21,143 bases of DNA from CAYUKK01 sp964445305 (GCA_964445305.1 CAYUKK010000117.1:1-21143); one strand, 5' to 3'. Counted from the stretch's first letter, positions 14,107-21,143 are shown. The notes: generated by a model from the sequence alone, not told the origin. Translations and numbers: made by a program.

Positions 14107-15219
14107 TCAAAGGATTTTGGCCAGTTCTTCAATAAGCTGCTGGATGTGGGCGGCGGTGTGAGTGGAAAAGATGGTCACCCGGAGGACACCTGCTGAAGGA
14201 GCGCCCGCATACTTGATGAAAGCAATCGCAATTCCGCGCCGCATGAGCTCTTTTTGGATGTGCGCCATCTTCTTTTCTGAGCCAAGATTCCAGGCGATGA
14301 TGGGAACGGGAGTATCTTCAACGGGAAGGCCCAGCTTCTTCATGCCTTTCTTAGCCTTAAGCACATTCCGGTAGAGCCTGGTTCTCATCTCTGGATGCCG
14401 CTCGAGGATTTCTATTCCCTTGGCTGCTGCGCCGGCGAGAGGCGTGGCGATGGGGGTTGAGCCGATAAAAATCCCGGTGGAGGACTTGATGGAGTCGATG
14501 ATTTCCTTGCCACCGATGATAAAACCGCCGTGACCGCCAAAAGCTTTGCTGAGAGTGCCGGCGATCAGACAACGGGGCGAAGACAAGCCGAAGTATTCGG
14601 GAGTGCCACGGCCGAGAGCACCGAGAACGCCCACGCCGTGGGCATCATCCAAACCGAGCAGTCCCTCATAAGAATCGAGGATTTTTATGAATTCGGGGAG
14701 GGGAGCGATGCGGCCGAAAGTCGGGAAGACGCCGTCGCTGAGGAGAAGCGGTCTTTGGCTGGGCTTGAGCTTGTTTCTCATCATCCAGAGAAGATCCTCG
14801 GGGTCGCGGTGTCGGAAGGCAAAAACCGGTTTTCCGGATGCGGCGGCTGCGTCCCAGACGCAGAAATGCGAGCCCTCGTCGATAAAAATTTTTTCGTACT
14901 GCCCGGCCAGGGCCTGGGTGAGGGCGAGAATACTCAAGTAGCCTGAGGGGAAGGTTACGGCGCCTCTCTGGCCGAAGAAGGATTGCAACCTTGCCTCGAG
15001 GGAGAGGAGGACAGGATTATTGCCGAAGCCAGCCCTTGAGGTTGCGCTGTGCGTTCCATATTTTTTGAGGGCGATGACCCCGGCACGGAGAACAGCTGGA
15101 TGTCCGTGGAGCCCAAAATAGCTCGTTCCTCCAAAATAAAGGTATCGCTTTCCGTCGATGACAGTTTCCGGCCCGGGTGGGCTTTCCATTGCCGCGGTTC
15201 CCTTCATCCTGCTCCTCAT
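14107..15219 (-). CDS. Alpha-oxoamine synthase-like PLP enzyme (KBL/BioF family)
   Basis: A 370-residue fold-type I PLP enzyme of the alpha-oxoamine synthase group (2-amino-3-ketobutyrate CoA ligase, BioF, HemA, serine palmitoyltransferase relatives), which condense an amino acid with an acyl-CoA. LDDAHGVGVLGALGRG is the cofactor-binding block and GTLSKAFGGHGG holds the Schiff-base Lys (Lys225). The N-terminal segment (HSATSRAGFGNN) diverges from classical KBL and BioF, so the exact substrate is open. ATG 15219 lacks a ribosome site; ATG 15207 has AGGAG 4 nt upstream and may be the true start. It lies 24 nt after the epimerase. Its stop is directly followed in frame by the sigma-4 fragment. 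Confidence 0.85.
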   Translation of the reverse strand: MRSRMKGTAAMESPPGPETVIDGKRYLYFGGTSYFGLHGHPAVLRAGVIALKKYGTHSATSRAGFGNNPVLLSLEARLQSFFGQRGAVTFPSGYLSILALTQALAGQYEKIFIDEGSHFCVWDAAAASGKPVFAFRHRDPEDLLWMMRNKLKPSQRPLLLSDGVFPTFGRIAPLPEFIKILDSYEGLLGLDDAHGVGVLGALGRGTPEYFGLSSPRCLIAGTLSKAFGGHGGFIIGGKEIIDSIKSSTGIFIGSTPIATPLAGAAAKGIEILERHPEMRTRLYRNVLKAKKGMKKLGLPVEDTPVPIIAWNLGSEKKMAHIQKELMRRGIAIAFIKYAGAPSAGVLRVTIFSTHTAAHIQQLIEELAKIL

Positions 15220-15243
15220 GGTTGATCGGGCTCGCGCGAGATT

Positions 15244-16335
15244 CTATACCCGGCGCAATTTCTTGATAAAAGCCGGGTCGACATCAACCCCCAGCCCGGG
15301 CGAATCAGGGAGGGTGATAACCCCTCCTTTGACTTCCATGCCCCCGATGATGGGGTCGATGGTGTGGGACATGTTTCCGTCGAGGTCGGCAAAGACGATA
15401 TTCCGGCGGGCGGTCATAAGGTGGGCGGCAGCTGTCAGAGCCAGCCGGGTTTCCAGCATGCAGCCGACCATGGCCCGAATGTTGGCCGCCTCGGCGATTT
15501 GGGCGATGCTTAAAGAATTGGACAGTCCTCCGGCTTTCATCAGCTTAATGTTGAAGTAATCGCAGGCTTCGGCCTGGATTAGCCGAATTGCGTCATGGGG
15601 CGAGAAAAGGGCCTCATCGGCCATGATGGGGATGGGGGAGCGTTCGCGGACAGCCCTGAGCCCTGTGATATCCCAGGCGGCGACCGGCTGTTCGACGAAT
15701 TCAATCTTGAACCTTTCCATACCGACAAGAGCCGAGATCGCCTGGGGAACCGTCCATCCCTGGTTAGCGTCGATGGAAATCATTGGCTCTGGACCGATAG
15801 CGCTTCTTATCGCCTCGAGCCTGGCGGTATCGAGCTCAGGGTCCTGGCCCACTTTGACCTTGATTTTGGTGTAGCCCTGATGGATAAATTTCCGCGCTTT
15901 TTCGGCCATCGTTTCGGGGGAGTTAAGGTCGACAGTGATGTCCGTCGCCAGCGGCCGCAGCTCGCCCCCCAGGAGCCTGTAGATGGGAAGTGAAGCCGCC
16001 TTTCCGAGAATGTCATGAAGTGCCATGTCGAAGGCGGCCACGATGCTCGGGTTGGTTCGGACGAAGCCAGCCGCTCGGTCGAGGAAGGATTCGATGGCCA
16101 GAGCATCAGTGCCGATGAGCATGTCGCGGAGATTCTTGGCCACGGCGATATTGGTTTCCTGCGTTTCGCCTGTGATCGGCGGGAAAGGGCATGCTTCACC
16201 CAGGCCAGTGAGGCCATCCTCGGTATGAACCCGGATGAGGACGTTGGTGGCTCTATCGACTGTGCCGATAGCGATCTTGAAAGGTTCGGCGAGGGGAATA
16301 TCGAAGTAATAGATGTCAACATCCTTGATTTTCAT
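15244..16335 (-). CDS. Dipeptide epimerase (L-Ala-D/L-Glu epimerase-like)
   Basis: A 363-residue enolase-superfamily enzyme of the muconate-lactonizing/dipeptide-epimerase branch, which inverts the C-terminal residue of small dipeptides such as L-Ala-D-Glu from peptidoglycan. The N-terminal capping domain is followed by the barrel with catalytic KIKVKVG (Lys159, Lys161), metal ligands Asp189 (SIDANQGW), Glu215 (EFVEQP) and Asp240 (IMADEAL), and the opposite base Lys264 (NIKLMKAGG). All are present. The start is ATG 16335, with AAGGAG 6 nt upstream; the longer open frame reads into yggS. It lies 17 nt after the yggS stop. Dipeptide specificity is inferred from the family. Confidence 0.9.
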   Translation of the reverse strand: MKIKDVDIYYFDIPLAEPFKIAIGTVDRATNVLIRVHTEDGLTGLGEACPFPPITGETQETNIAVAKNLRDMLIGTDALAIESFLDRAAGFVRTNPSIVAAFDMALHDILGKAASLPIYRLLGGELRPLATDITVDLNSPETMAEKARKFIHQGYTKIKVKVGQDPELDTARLEAIRSAIGPEPMISIDANQGWTVPQAISALVGMERFKIEFVEQPVAAWDITGLRAVRERSPIPIMADEALFSPHDAIRLIQAEACDYFNIKLMKAGGLSNSLSIAQIAEAANIRAMVGCMLETRLALTAAAHLMTARRNIVFADLDGNMSHTIDPIIGGMEVKGGVITLPDSPGLGVDVDPAFIKKLRRV

Positions 16336-16352
16336 CCTGTTCTCCTTTCCTC

Positions 16353-17033
16353 TCATGGCCGCGGGCCAAAAATCTTGGTTCCGAGGCGAACCATGTTGGC
16401 TCCCTCTTCGATGGCCACCTTGTAGGAATGGGACATGCCCATGGACAACCACTTCATTTCGACGCCAGGAAAGTTGCGCAAATGGATTTCCTCAAAAAGG
16501 TCGCGGGTCAGCCGGAAGTAAGGCCTCGCCTCCTCAGGGTCGCCCGCCTCCGGTCCCATCGTCATCAGTCCCTGGACGCGAAGACAGGGAAGACGGTGGA
16601 GCTCGTCCACCAGGTCGACCGCTTCCTCGGGCATAACGCCGAACTTCTGCGGCTCCCGTCCGCTGTTGATCTCGATGAGGACCGGCATGACCTTGCCCAG
16701 CGCGGCGGAACGTTTGTCAACTTCCCGGGCCAGGGTCAGGGAGTCGATAGTCTCGATCATGTCGAAGATCTCGACCGCCTTTTTAACCTTGTTGCGCTGG
16801 AGGTGGCCGATGAAATGCCACTCGGCTTTCGGGCCGACCACGGAATACGCAGCCAGCGCTTCCTGGACATAGTTTTCGCCAATGACCTTGACGCCAGCTC
16901 GAACACAGGCGAGAACTTCTTCGGGAGTCCGAGATTTGGCTGCGGCGACGAGGATAACGTGGGGCGGGAGTTCCTCGAGCAGGGCTTTGACGTTAGCTTC
17001 GATGGTTGCAGTCGAAACTTGACGATCAGCCAT
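16353..17033 (-). CDS. yggS: PLP homeostasis protein, YggS/PROSC family
   Basis: A 226-residue single-domain PLP-binding protein shaped like alanine-racemase domain I, which buffers PLP and amino-acid pools without known catalysis. ILVAAAKSRTPEEV holds the PLP Lys (Lys33). GENYVQEA, WHFIGHLQRNK, LMTMGP and the phosphate-binding end VRLGTKIFG are all typical. LSMGMSHSY replaces the usual LSMGMSxDY. The start ATG 17033 gives the normal length; GGGGAAGG abuts it, a tighter spacing than usual. It leads the operon with the epimerase and a PLP enzyme, which fits a PLP-supply role. Confidence 0.93.
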   Translation of the reverse strand: MADRQVSTATIEANVKALLEELPPHVILVAAAKSRTPEEVLACVRAGVKVIGENYVQEALAAYSVVGPKAEWHFIGHLQRNKVKKAVEIFDMIETIDSLTLAREVDKRSAALGKVMPVLIEINSGREPQKFGVMPEEAVDLVDELHRLPCLRVQGLMTMGPEAGDPEEARPYFRLTRDLFEEIHLRNFPGVEMKWLSMGMSHSYKVAIEEGANMVRLGTKIFGPRP

Positions 17034-17110
17034 CCTTCCCCGAATGACATTAAACGAAACCCCAAAAAAATTCAAGCTTGTTGGGGGTAAGTGTTGTGTC
17101 TCTATCCTTT

Positions 17111-17139
17111 GCGCTAAAAAACCAGATAAGCGCTTTTTT
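17111..17139 (+). terminator. Terminator-like hairpin in the divergent region
   Basis: GCGCT (17111-17115) pairs with AGCGC (17129-17133), followed by six T. On the plus strand this has terminator form but there is no gene to end. On the minus strand it falls in the yggS leader, where the A6 and T6 runs could pair instead, so a regulatory leader is possible. Confidence 0.3.
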
Positions 17140-17160
17140 CTCCTTCTTTATCTTCTTAAT

Positions 17161-17177
17161 CTATTTATTATAAATAG
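17161..17177. promoter_or_regulatory. Perfect inverted repeat CTATTTA-TTA-TAAATAG
   Basis: 7-bp arms around 3 nt in the divergent region between yggS and the dehydrogenase gene. It contains TATAAT on the minus strand (17172-17167), so it may be an operator over the yggS -10 box, though no good -35 is seen. Confidence 0.4.
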
Positions 17178-17222
17178 GATAGCATGATCGGAGGCCGTAA
17201 AGATATCAGCCCCTATAGCTGA

Positions 17223-17251
17223 TAGATATGGAGGGGGAGGTGTGATATAAT
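17223..17251 (+). promoter_or_regulatory. Predicted extended -10 promoter for the dehydrogenase gene
   Basis: TGATATAAT gives a consensus -10 (17246-17251) with the TGn extension. A weak -35 TAGATA (17223-17228) is 17 nt upstream. The expected start is near 17258, about 33 nt before the ATG. Confidence 0.55.
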
Positions 17252-17290
17252 GACGCCGTTCTGGGATCTCTGAGGCCGGGAGGAGAAAGC

Positions 17291-18502
17291 ATGGAAGAGA
17301 AAGCGGGCTGGGAAGATGTTGAAGTCGTCATCGTGGGACCCGGTCTCATGGGCTCGAACATAGCTCAAGCCTATGCCCAGAACGGCGTGCCCGTCGGGGT
17401 TATTGGTCGGAGTGAAGCTACTCTTCAGCGCTCCATGGCGATAATAGAGCGGGAGCTCAAGGATGGCGTGGCGAAGGGAATCTTCAGCCCGATGGAGGCC
17501 AAAGAAATCAGGCAGCGCATTCTCCATGGGTTGAGCCTCGAGGATGCTTCGCGGGCAAATAAAGTTCAACTTGTCATCGAGTCTATCGCCGAGGACCTGA
17601 GTTCAAAAAAAGGGCTTTTAGAAAAAATAGACGAGCTCTTCCCTCCGGCCGCCGTCTTGGCCACCATTACCTCCTGCCAGGACGCCGAAGTCCTGGCCAA
17701 GGCCTTGCGGCGGCCGGAGCGATTCGTCTGGATGCATTTCTTTTTCCCGGCTCACAAGAACAAGGCTGGCGAGCTTGCTCCCCTTTCTTGGACCTCGGAA
17801 GATAGCCTGAAGGTAAGTGACCTCTATTTCCGAAAAGCTCGAAAAGAGCCTGTTCGCCTTCTCCGCTACAGGAAGGGCGGGGCGGCCAACGTGATTTTCA
17901 TTGCGCTTCTCCTCGAGGCAGCGAGGCTCATGGAGGAAGGGTTCAACGCTGCCGGTGTCGAGCAAGCCAGCCGAGAAGCCTTTTCCCAGCCCGTTGGATT
18001 CGCCAGTTTGTTGAGCCAGACAGGACAAAAGCTGGCGACTTCTTGCCTTGCTTCTTTCTCCGATTCTTCCTCTCCTGACCACCCCTTTCATCGCGTCTAT
18101 GACAACTTTTTCTCCCCCCCGAAACCCTTGCCCGCAGGAACGATGACGCCCCTTCCGTTTCCGGGCGTGGTTGCTGGCGAGGAAAAAACTATCGACGCCA
18201 TGGCTCTGGACTATCTCAAGCGCAGGTTCCTGGCTGTGGCCTTCATGACCGCCACTGAAGTCGTCGAAGCTGGACTTCTCCCACCCCGCGATGTGGACAA
18301 GCTCTGCCGGATGGCCTTCGCCTGGCCGCAAGGACCATTCGGGCTGATGAACCGAATCGGTCTCCGCGAATCATTGAGGATGGTGACGGAGAAAATGGAG
18401 CTTTCCCACCGCCGCGAAATCAATTTTCCCGTACCCCGTCTTCTCATCGAGCAGGCGCAAAGGGATGAGCCCTGGCCTGATGTTCAGAGCTTGCCTTCAT
18501 GA
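17291..18502 (+). CDS. 3-hydroxyacyl-CoA dehydrogenase-like protein
   Basis: A 403-residue NAD-dependent protein. The Rossmann loop GPGLMGSNIAQ has its glycines at 16, 18 and 21. MHFFFPAH (His149, His155) corresponds to the catalytic-His region of 3-hydroxyacyl-CoA dehydrogenases. Classical enzymes are about 280 residues. Here two C-terminal helical 3HCDH-type segments follow (about 195-245, and 315-365 with the WPQGPFGLMNRIG motif). The likely role is a step of fatty or amino-acid acyl-CoA oxidation, but the region after MHFFFPAH is unusual and activity is not assured. AGGAG lies 6 nt before the ATG. The stop overlaps the next start as ATGA. Confidence 0.85.
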   Translation: MEEKAGWEDVEVVIVGPGLMGSNIAQAYAQNGVPVGVIGRSEATLQRSMAIIERELKDGVAKGIFSPMEAKEIRQRILHGLSLEDASRANKVQLVIESIAEDLSSKKGLLEKIDELFPPAAVLATITSCQDAEVLAKALRRPERFVWMHFFFPAHKNKAGELAPLSWTSEDSLKVSDLYFRKARKEPVRLLRYRKGGAANVIFIALLLEAARLMEEGFNAAGVEQASREAFSQPVGFASLLSQTGQKLATSCLASFSDSSSPDHPFHRVYDNFFSPPKPLPAGTMTPLPFPGVVAGEEKTIDAMALDYLKRRFLAVAFMTATEVVEAGLLPPRDVDKLCRMAFAWPQGPFGLMNRIGLRESLRMVTEKMELSHRREINFPVPRLLIEQAQRDEPWPDVQSLPS

Positions 18503-19527
18503 CCATCCGAGAAAAGCTTGAAGAAATCGAAGCTCAGACATTATCTCCCCAGGCCTGTCTGAGCTCCTCTTCTCGCGGCCGTGTCCGCCCCGAAGCGCCG
18601 CACCCGATGAGGACGGCTTTCCAGAGGGACAGGGACAGGATCATCCATTCAAAATCCTTCCGACGCCTCAAGCACAAAACCCAGGTCTTCCTGGCCCCCT
18701 TCGGCGACCATTACCGGACGCGGCTAACCCACACCCTTGAGGTTTCTCAGATTGCCCGGACGATTGCCCGGGCGCTTCGTCTCAACGAAGATTTGACCGA
18801 GGCCATTGCCCTGGGGCATGACCTGGGTCACACTCCTTTTGGTCATGCTGGCGAGGAAACGCTGGACAGCTTGCTTCCGGGCGGCTTCACCCATTATGAG
18901 CAGAGCCTTCGGGTGGTCGAAAAGCTCGAGTACGAAGGCAAGGGGTTGAACCTGACCTTCGAAGTCCGGGATGGCATCCTGCGCCACTCTAAGGGCAGGG
19001 GAGAGATCCTCGAGGACGTGGCTGAGGACATGCCAAGGACGCTGGAGGGTCAGGTAGTCAGAATTTCTGATGTCATCGCTTATGTGAACCACGATATCGA
19101 TGACGCCCTCCGGGCTTGTGTCATTGTCGAAGAGGACATTCCCGTCCATCTTGTCAAGACCCTGGGCAAATGGCATGCCAAACGGATCGACAGGATGGTC
19201 GAGGATGTCGTCAAAACCAGCCTGGAAAAAGGCCTGCACAAAATCGCTATGAGCCAAGCCATGATGGCAGCAGTCGTGGAGCTCCGGGAATTCCTTTACG
19301 AAAGGGTCTACTTGAGTCCTCAGGCAAAAGAGGAAATCCAGAAAGCCAAGAAACTCCTGGCTGACCTTTATGCCCACGTGCTGGAAAATCCTGAGCCTTA
19401 TGTCAAACCCTATCCGGCCGCTGATCCCGTGGAGAGGCGGGTCGGGGATTTTATCGCCGGCATGACCGACCGATACGCTCTCGACCTCTACGAAAAGATT
19501 TTTTTCCCCCGCTCCTGGTCTTCTTGA
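18499..19527 (+). CDS. dGTPase-like HD-domain triphosphohydrolase
   Basis: A 342-residue member of the deoxynucleoside triphosphate triphosphohydrolase family, cleaving dNTP to nucleoside and triphosphate. The HD metal set is His78 (RLTHTLEV), His107-Asp108 (GHDLGHTPFGHAGE) and Asp191 (ISDVIAYVNHDIDDA). FRRLKHKTQVF is the family's N-terminal signature. The length fits the short type-2 dGTPase group. It is translationally coupled to the dehydrogenase (ATGA overlap), with no strong ribosome site of its own. It ends 4 bp from the convergent CDF gene, with no room for a terminator. Confidence 0.93.
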   Translation: MTIREKLEEIEAQTLSPQACLSSSSRGRVRPEAPHPMRTAFQRDRDRIIHSKSFRRLKHKTQVFLAPFGDHYRTRLTHTLEVSQIARTIARALRLNEDLTEAIALGHDLGHTPFGHAGEETLDSLLPGGFTHYEQSLRVVEKLEYEGKGLNLTFEVRDGILRHSKGRGEILEDVAEDMPRTLEGQVVRISDVIAYVNHDIDDALRACVIVEEDIPVHLVKTLGKWHAKRIDRMVEDVVKTSLEKGLHKIAMSQAMMAAVVELREFLYERVYLSPQAKEEIQKAKKLLADLYAHVLENPEPYVKPYPAADPVERRVGDFIAGMTDRYALDLYEKIFFPRSWSS

Positions 19528-19531
19528 CCCT

Positions 19532-20464
19532 CTATTCGGTTTCTTCTTCTTTGTCGTCTTCATCCCCGGTTTCAACTGGCTCGACATGGATGGTGGTCTC
19601 TAAGTCAAGCTCTCGTTTGAGCTCTTTTTCCACCTTGGAGGCAATGGCGTGGGCATCATCGAGGCTCATTCCGCCGGGCAGCTTGATGTGGACGGTCACT
19701 TCCCGGTGATTCCCATAGTCATGGACATGGAGGTGGTGAATGCCGTCCAGCCTGCCATCAGCGTTGCGGATCGTCCTGTGGATTTGCGCTTCCAGATGCG
19801 CTCCTGGCGATTCGCCGAGGAGATAGCTCACGGCGCTTCGCAGGATATCGTAGGCTGCATAGAGAATGAGGAGGGAAACACCGATTCCCATCGTCGCATC
19901 GAGCCACCAAAATTCTCGGCCAGCCAAAGCTCCAAGAGCGATGAGCGCTGAGGCGATGGCGTCGCTGCGGTGATGCCATGCATCCGCAGCCAGGCTTCGG
20001 GAATGGAGCTTTTTCCCCGCCCAAAGGGAAAAGCGGGCTAAGCCCTCTTTGGTGAGCGCCGCAACAAGGAAAATAACGATGCCGAGAAGCTCGAACTCCA
20101 CACCTTGACGGCGAGCCAGTCGAACGATCGAATCCTTGAGGAAGGTAAAACCAACCACAGCAAGGAGAGTGGCGATGATGAGGGAAGCGATGGCTTCGGC
20201 GCGGCCATGGCCGAAGCGGTGCTTGTCGTCAGCCGGCTTGCTCGAGAGCCAGAAGCCCATGATAACCACGACGGAGGTGAGCGAATCCGAAAGAGTGTGC
20301 CAGGCATCGGCCACCATGGCCACAGAGCTGATGCGGCGGCCGGCCCAGAGCTTGAGAAAAAAGAAGCCAGTGTTGATTCCGATGGACAGCCATCCCTCCA
20401 CATAGCCGATGGTTTTCTTTGCCCCTGGCTTGGTAACCTGTGATAGGATGTGTTTCTCGCGCAT
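19532..20464 (-). CDS. Cation diffusion facilitator metal exporter
   Basis: A 310-residue CDF transporter, a proton-driven exporter of divalent metals from the cytosol. It has six predicted membrane segments and a C-terminal cytosolic domain (about 220-290, LHVHDYGNHREVTVHI). The transport site is His56-x3-Asp60 (DAWHTLSD) and His164-x3-Asp168 (AWHHRSD), the HD-HD pattern linked to zinc preference in ZnT-type carriers. The acidic tail GDEDDKEEETE may bind metal. The ATG at 20464 has no good ribosome site. Its promoter is predicted at 20507-20535, overlapping a hairpin, which suggests metal-responsive control (inference). Confidence 0.93.
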   Translation of the reverse strand: MREKHILSQVTKPGAKKTIGYVEGWLSIGINTGFFFLKLWAGRRISSVAMVADAWHTLSDSLTSVVVIMGFWLSSKPADDKHRFGHGRAEAIASLIIATLLAVVGFTFLKDSIVRLARRQGVEFELLGIVIFLVAALTKEGLARFSLWAGKKLHSRSLAADAWHHRSDAIASALIALGALAGREFWWLDATMGIGVSLLILYAAYDILRSAVSYLLGESPGAHLEAQIHRTIRNADGRLDGIHHLHVHDYGNHREVTVHIKLPGGMSLDDAHAIASKVEKELKRELDLETTIHVEPVETGDEDDKEEETE

Positions 20465-20484
20465 TGGAATATCGGCAAAGCCTA

Positions 20485-20519
20485 TTTGGCTTGCCTTGCT
20501 TAGGCAATGTTAGGCCAAA
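20485..20519. promoter_or_regulatory. Hairpin over the CDF promoter and leader
   Basis: TTTGGC (20485-20490) pairs with GCCAAA (20514-20519), and directly inside it TTGCCT (20491-20496) pairs with AGGCAA (20502-20507), with a bulge at 20508-20513. It covers the predicted -10 box and start point, so it could be an operator or a leader structure. Confidence 0.45.
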
Positions 20520-20535
20520 CAGAGTCCGAAATCAA
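20507..20535 (-). promoter_or_regulatory. Predicted promoter of the CDF gene
   Basis: On the minus strand, -35 TTGATT (20535-20530), 17-nt spacer, -10 TAACAT (20512-20507), about 43 bp upstream of the start codon. Confidence 0.45.
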
Positions 20536-20562
20536 CTGTCGGGCATGGCGACTTTCTATGGA

Positions 20563-20723
20563 CTTCTTATCGAATAAGGAAGCTCTCTCCAGTTCGATTC
20601 ATAGCGACCCCTTTGGCCGCCCTACTCGGCTATCGTTTTAATATCGATAGTAAGCGCGGACAATCGAAGATACGATTATCCTCTCCTTGAGAACGGGCTG
20701 GAACAAGCGAGCCCGAGCTGGAG
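20563..20723. other. Cluster of four hairpins in non-coding DNA
   Basis: Four stems occur in 160 bp: 20563-20570 with 20574-20582 (8 bp, one bulged G); CTATCG 20630-20635 with 20645-20650; 20659-20666 with 20673-20680 (one C-A mismatch); CGGGCT 20694-20699 with 20710-20715, extended by CTCC/GGAG (20683-20686 with 20720-20723). No gene covers them. This may be a structured RNA, an insertion target or part of the mobile element. Confidence 0.4.
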
Positions 20724-20904
20724 TTATTCATCAGTTCATCAATTCCATATCTGAGATGCATGGAGGGCAACGGGAAGAAAAATCATATGGTCATGGGGGA
20801 AGCTCCTTGCAAGGGATCTTTAGAAAAGAGAATTTTTATTTTGGCTATAGCTGAACTCATCAGATAACCTTTCGGGTCGTTCGGACATTTTCGGTGGTGC
20901 ATGA

Positions 20905-21050
20905 TAGGAAAACTCCCTCTTATTTTTCATGTTAAGATACTGGAGGAAGATTCGAGCATTCGGGAGGATTTCCAATCCTGTGATAAAAACCTCCGTCTGG
21001 TGACCCGAAATTGATTATATGAAAGCGCTGCATCAACTCCGCTAGAAGGT
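20905..21050 (+). ncRNA. Candidate bridge (guide) RNA of the IS110 element
   Basis: IS110 elements encode a guide RNA beside the transposase gene. Here, just upstream of it, hairpin 1 is CTCC 20913-20916 with GGAG 20942-20945 plus TCTTA 20918-20922 with TAAGA 20933-20937. Stem 2 is TTCGGG 20959-20964 with CCCGAA 21004-21009, enclosing a large loop that contains AGGATT 20965-20970 with AATCCT 20974-20979. Hairpin 3 is AGCG 21024-21027 with CGCT 21040-21043. A stem closing an internal loop is the general shape of bridge RNA binding loops. Ends and guide segments are not determined. Confidence 0.35.
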
Positions 21051-21079
21051 GTATAAAGGAGTAAAGGAGGTAAAGCAAG

Positions 21080-21143
21080 ATGAATCGTTTTTTTGGATGT
21101 GATGCCCACAAGAGGTATTCGGTGTTTGCTTCGGTCGACGAAG
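21080..21143 (+). CDS. IS110-family transposase, N-terminal 21 codons only
   Basis: The partial frame reads MNRFFGCDAHKRYSVFASVDE and runs off the window. The pattern G-x-D-x-H-K-x-Y-S-V is the start of the RuvC-like DEDD domain of IS110/IS1111 recombinases, and Asp8 is the first catalytic acid. AAGGAGG (21064-21070) lies 9 nt before the ATG, so the gene has a normal ribosome site. These enzymes use an element-encoded bridge RNA to pair donor and target DNA. Whether the full gene is intact cannot be seen. Confidence 0.85.
   Translation, partial: MNRFFGCDAHKRYSVFASVDE

Larger units (their letters stand above)
20780..21143 (+). mobile_element. Left end of an IS110-family element (runs off the window)
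   Basis: The transposase start at 21080 proves the family. The left boundary could not be located because IS110 elements generally lack clear terminal inverted repeats; 20780 is only a guess from usual leader lengths. The DNA from about 20815 is more A+T-rich than the flanking genes. Confidence 0.5.

Noticed and set aside
16336..16452. N-terminal extension of the dipeptide epimerase
   Set aside because: It overlaps the end of yggS and precedes the ribosome site; family members begin at MKIKDV.
18724..19587. Antisense open frame over the dGTPase gene
   Set aside because: The plus strand carries all HD metal residues; the minus frame has no family features.

Overview
The window looks like chromosome from an uncultured, anaerobic, peptide- and sugar-using Gram-negative bacterium. 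Pointers are ferredoxin-linked 2-oxoacid oxidation with an ADP-forming acyl-CoA synthetase, exported beta-barrel-like proteins, a Tat substrate, moderately high G+C coding DNA, and several families common in Acidobacteriota and Candidatus Aminicenantes (a DUF6599-like protein, DUF362, FmdB). Placement near Aminicenantes is inference from gene content; there is no rRNA or other marker gene here, and no tRNA or CRISPR array was seen.

Layout. 1-554: gene-poor, with a 59-bp direct repeat (31-89 and 240-298) and related degenerate inverted copies. 555-1001 (-): Rrf2-family Fe-S type regulator with its own promoter and a palindrome in the promoter spacer. 1271-3885 (+): two tandem paralogous exported proteins that look like outer-membrane barrels. 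4074-10513 (+): an operon of iorA, iorB and a fused ADP-forming acyl-CoA synthetase, a complete route from aryl-pyruvates to aryl-acids plus ATP and reduced ferredoxin, followed closely by an exported GH2 glycosidase. 10638-13663 (+): a DUF6599-like protein, a Tat-exported DUF362 protein, an FmdB-type zinc ribbon with an acidic tail, and an exported metallo-beta-lactamase-fold protein.

13672-17033 (-): an operon of a YggS/PLPBP PLP-homeostasis protein, a dipeptide epimerase and an alpha-oxoamine-synthase-like PLP enzyme, followed by an N-terminally truncated sigma region 4 and a small ORF whose frame depends on two poly-A runs. 17291-19527 (+): a 3-hydroxyacyl-CoA dehydrogenase-like protein translationally coupled to a dGTPase-like HD hydrolase. 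19532-20464 (-): a CDF metal exporter. 20465-21079: 615 bp without a gene, full of hairpins. 21080 to the edge (+): the first 21 codons of an IS110-family transposase.

The best candidate for something undescribed is the right edge. IS110 elements carry a guide (bridge) RNA in the non-coding DNA next to the transposase, and the DNA just upstream of this start folds into a series of hairpins, including a 6-bp stem closing a large loop. The second is the sigma-4 remnant with its poly-A-gated small ORF. The third is the IorA that lacks its usual ferredoxin domain.
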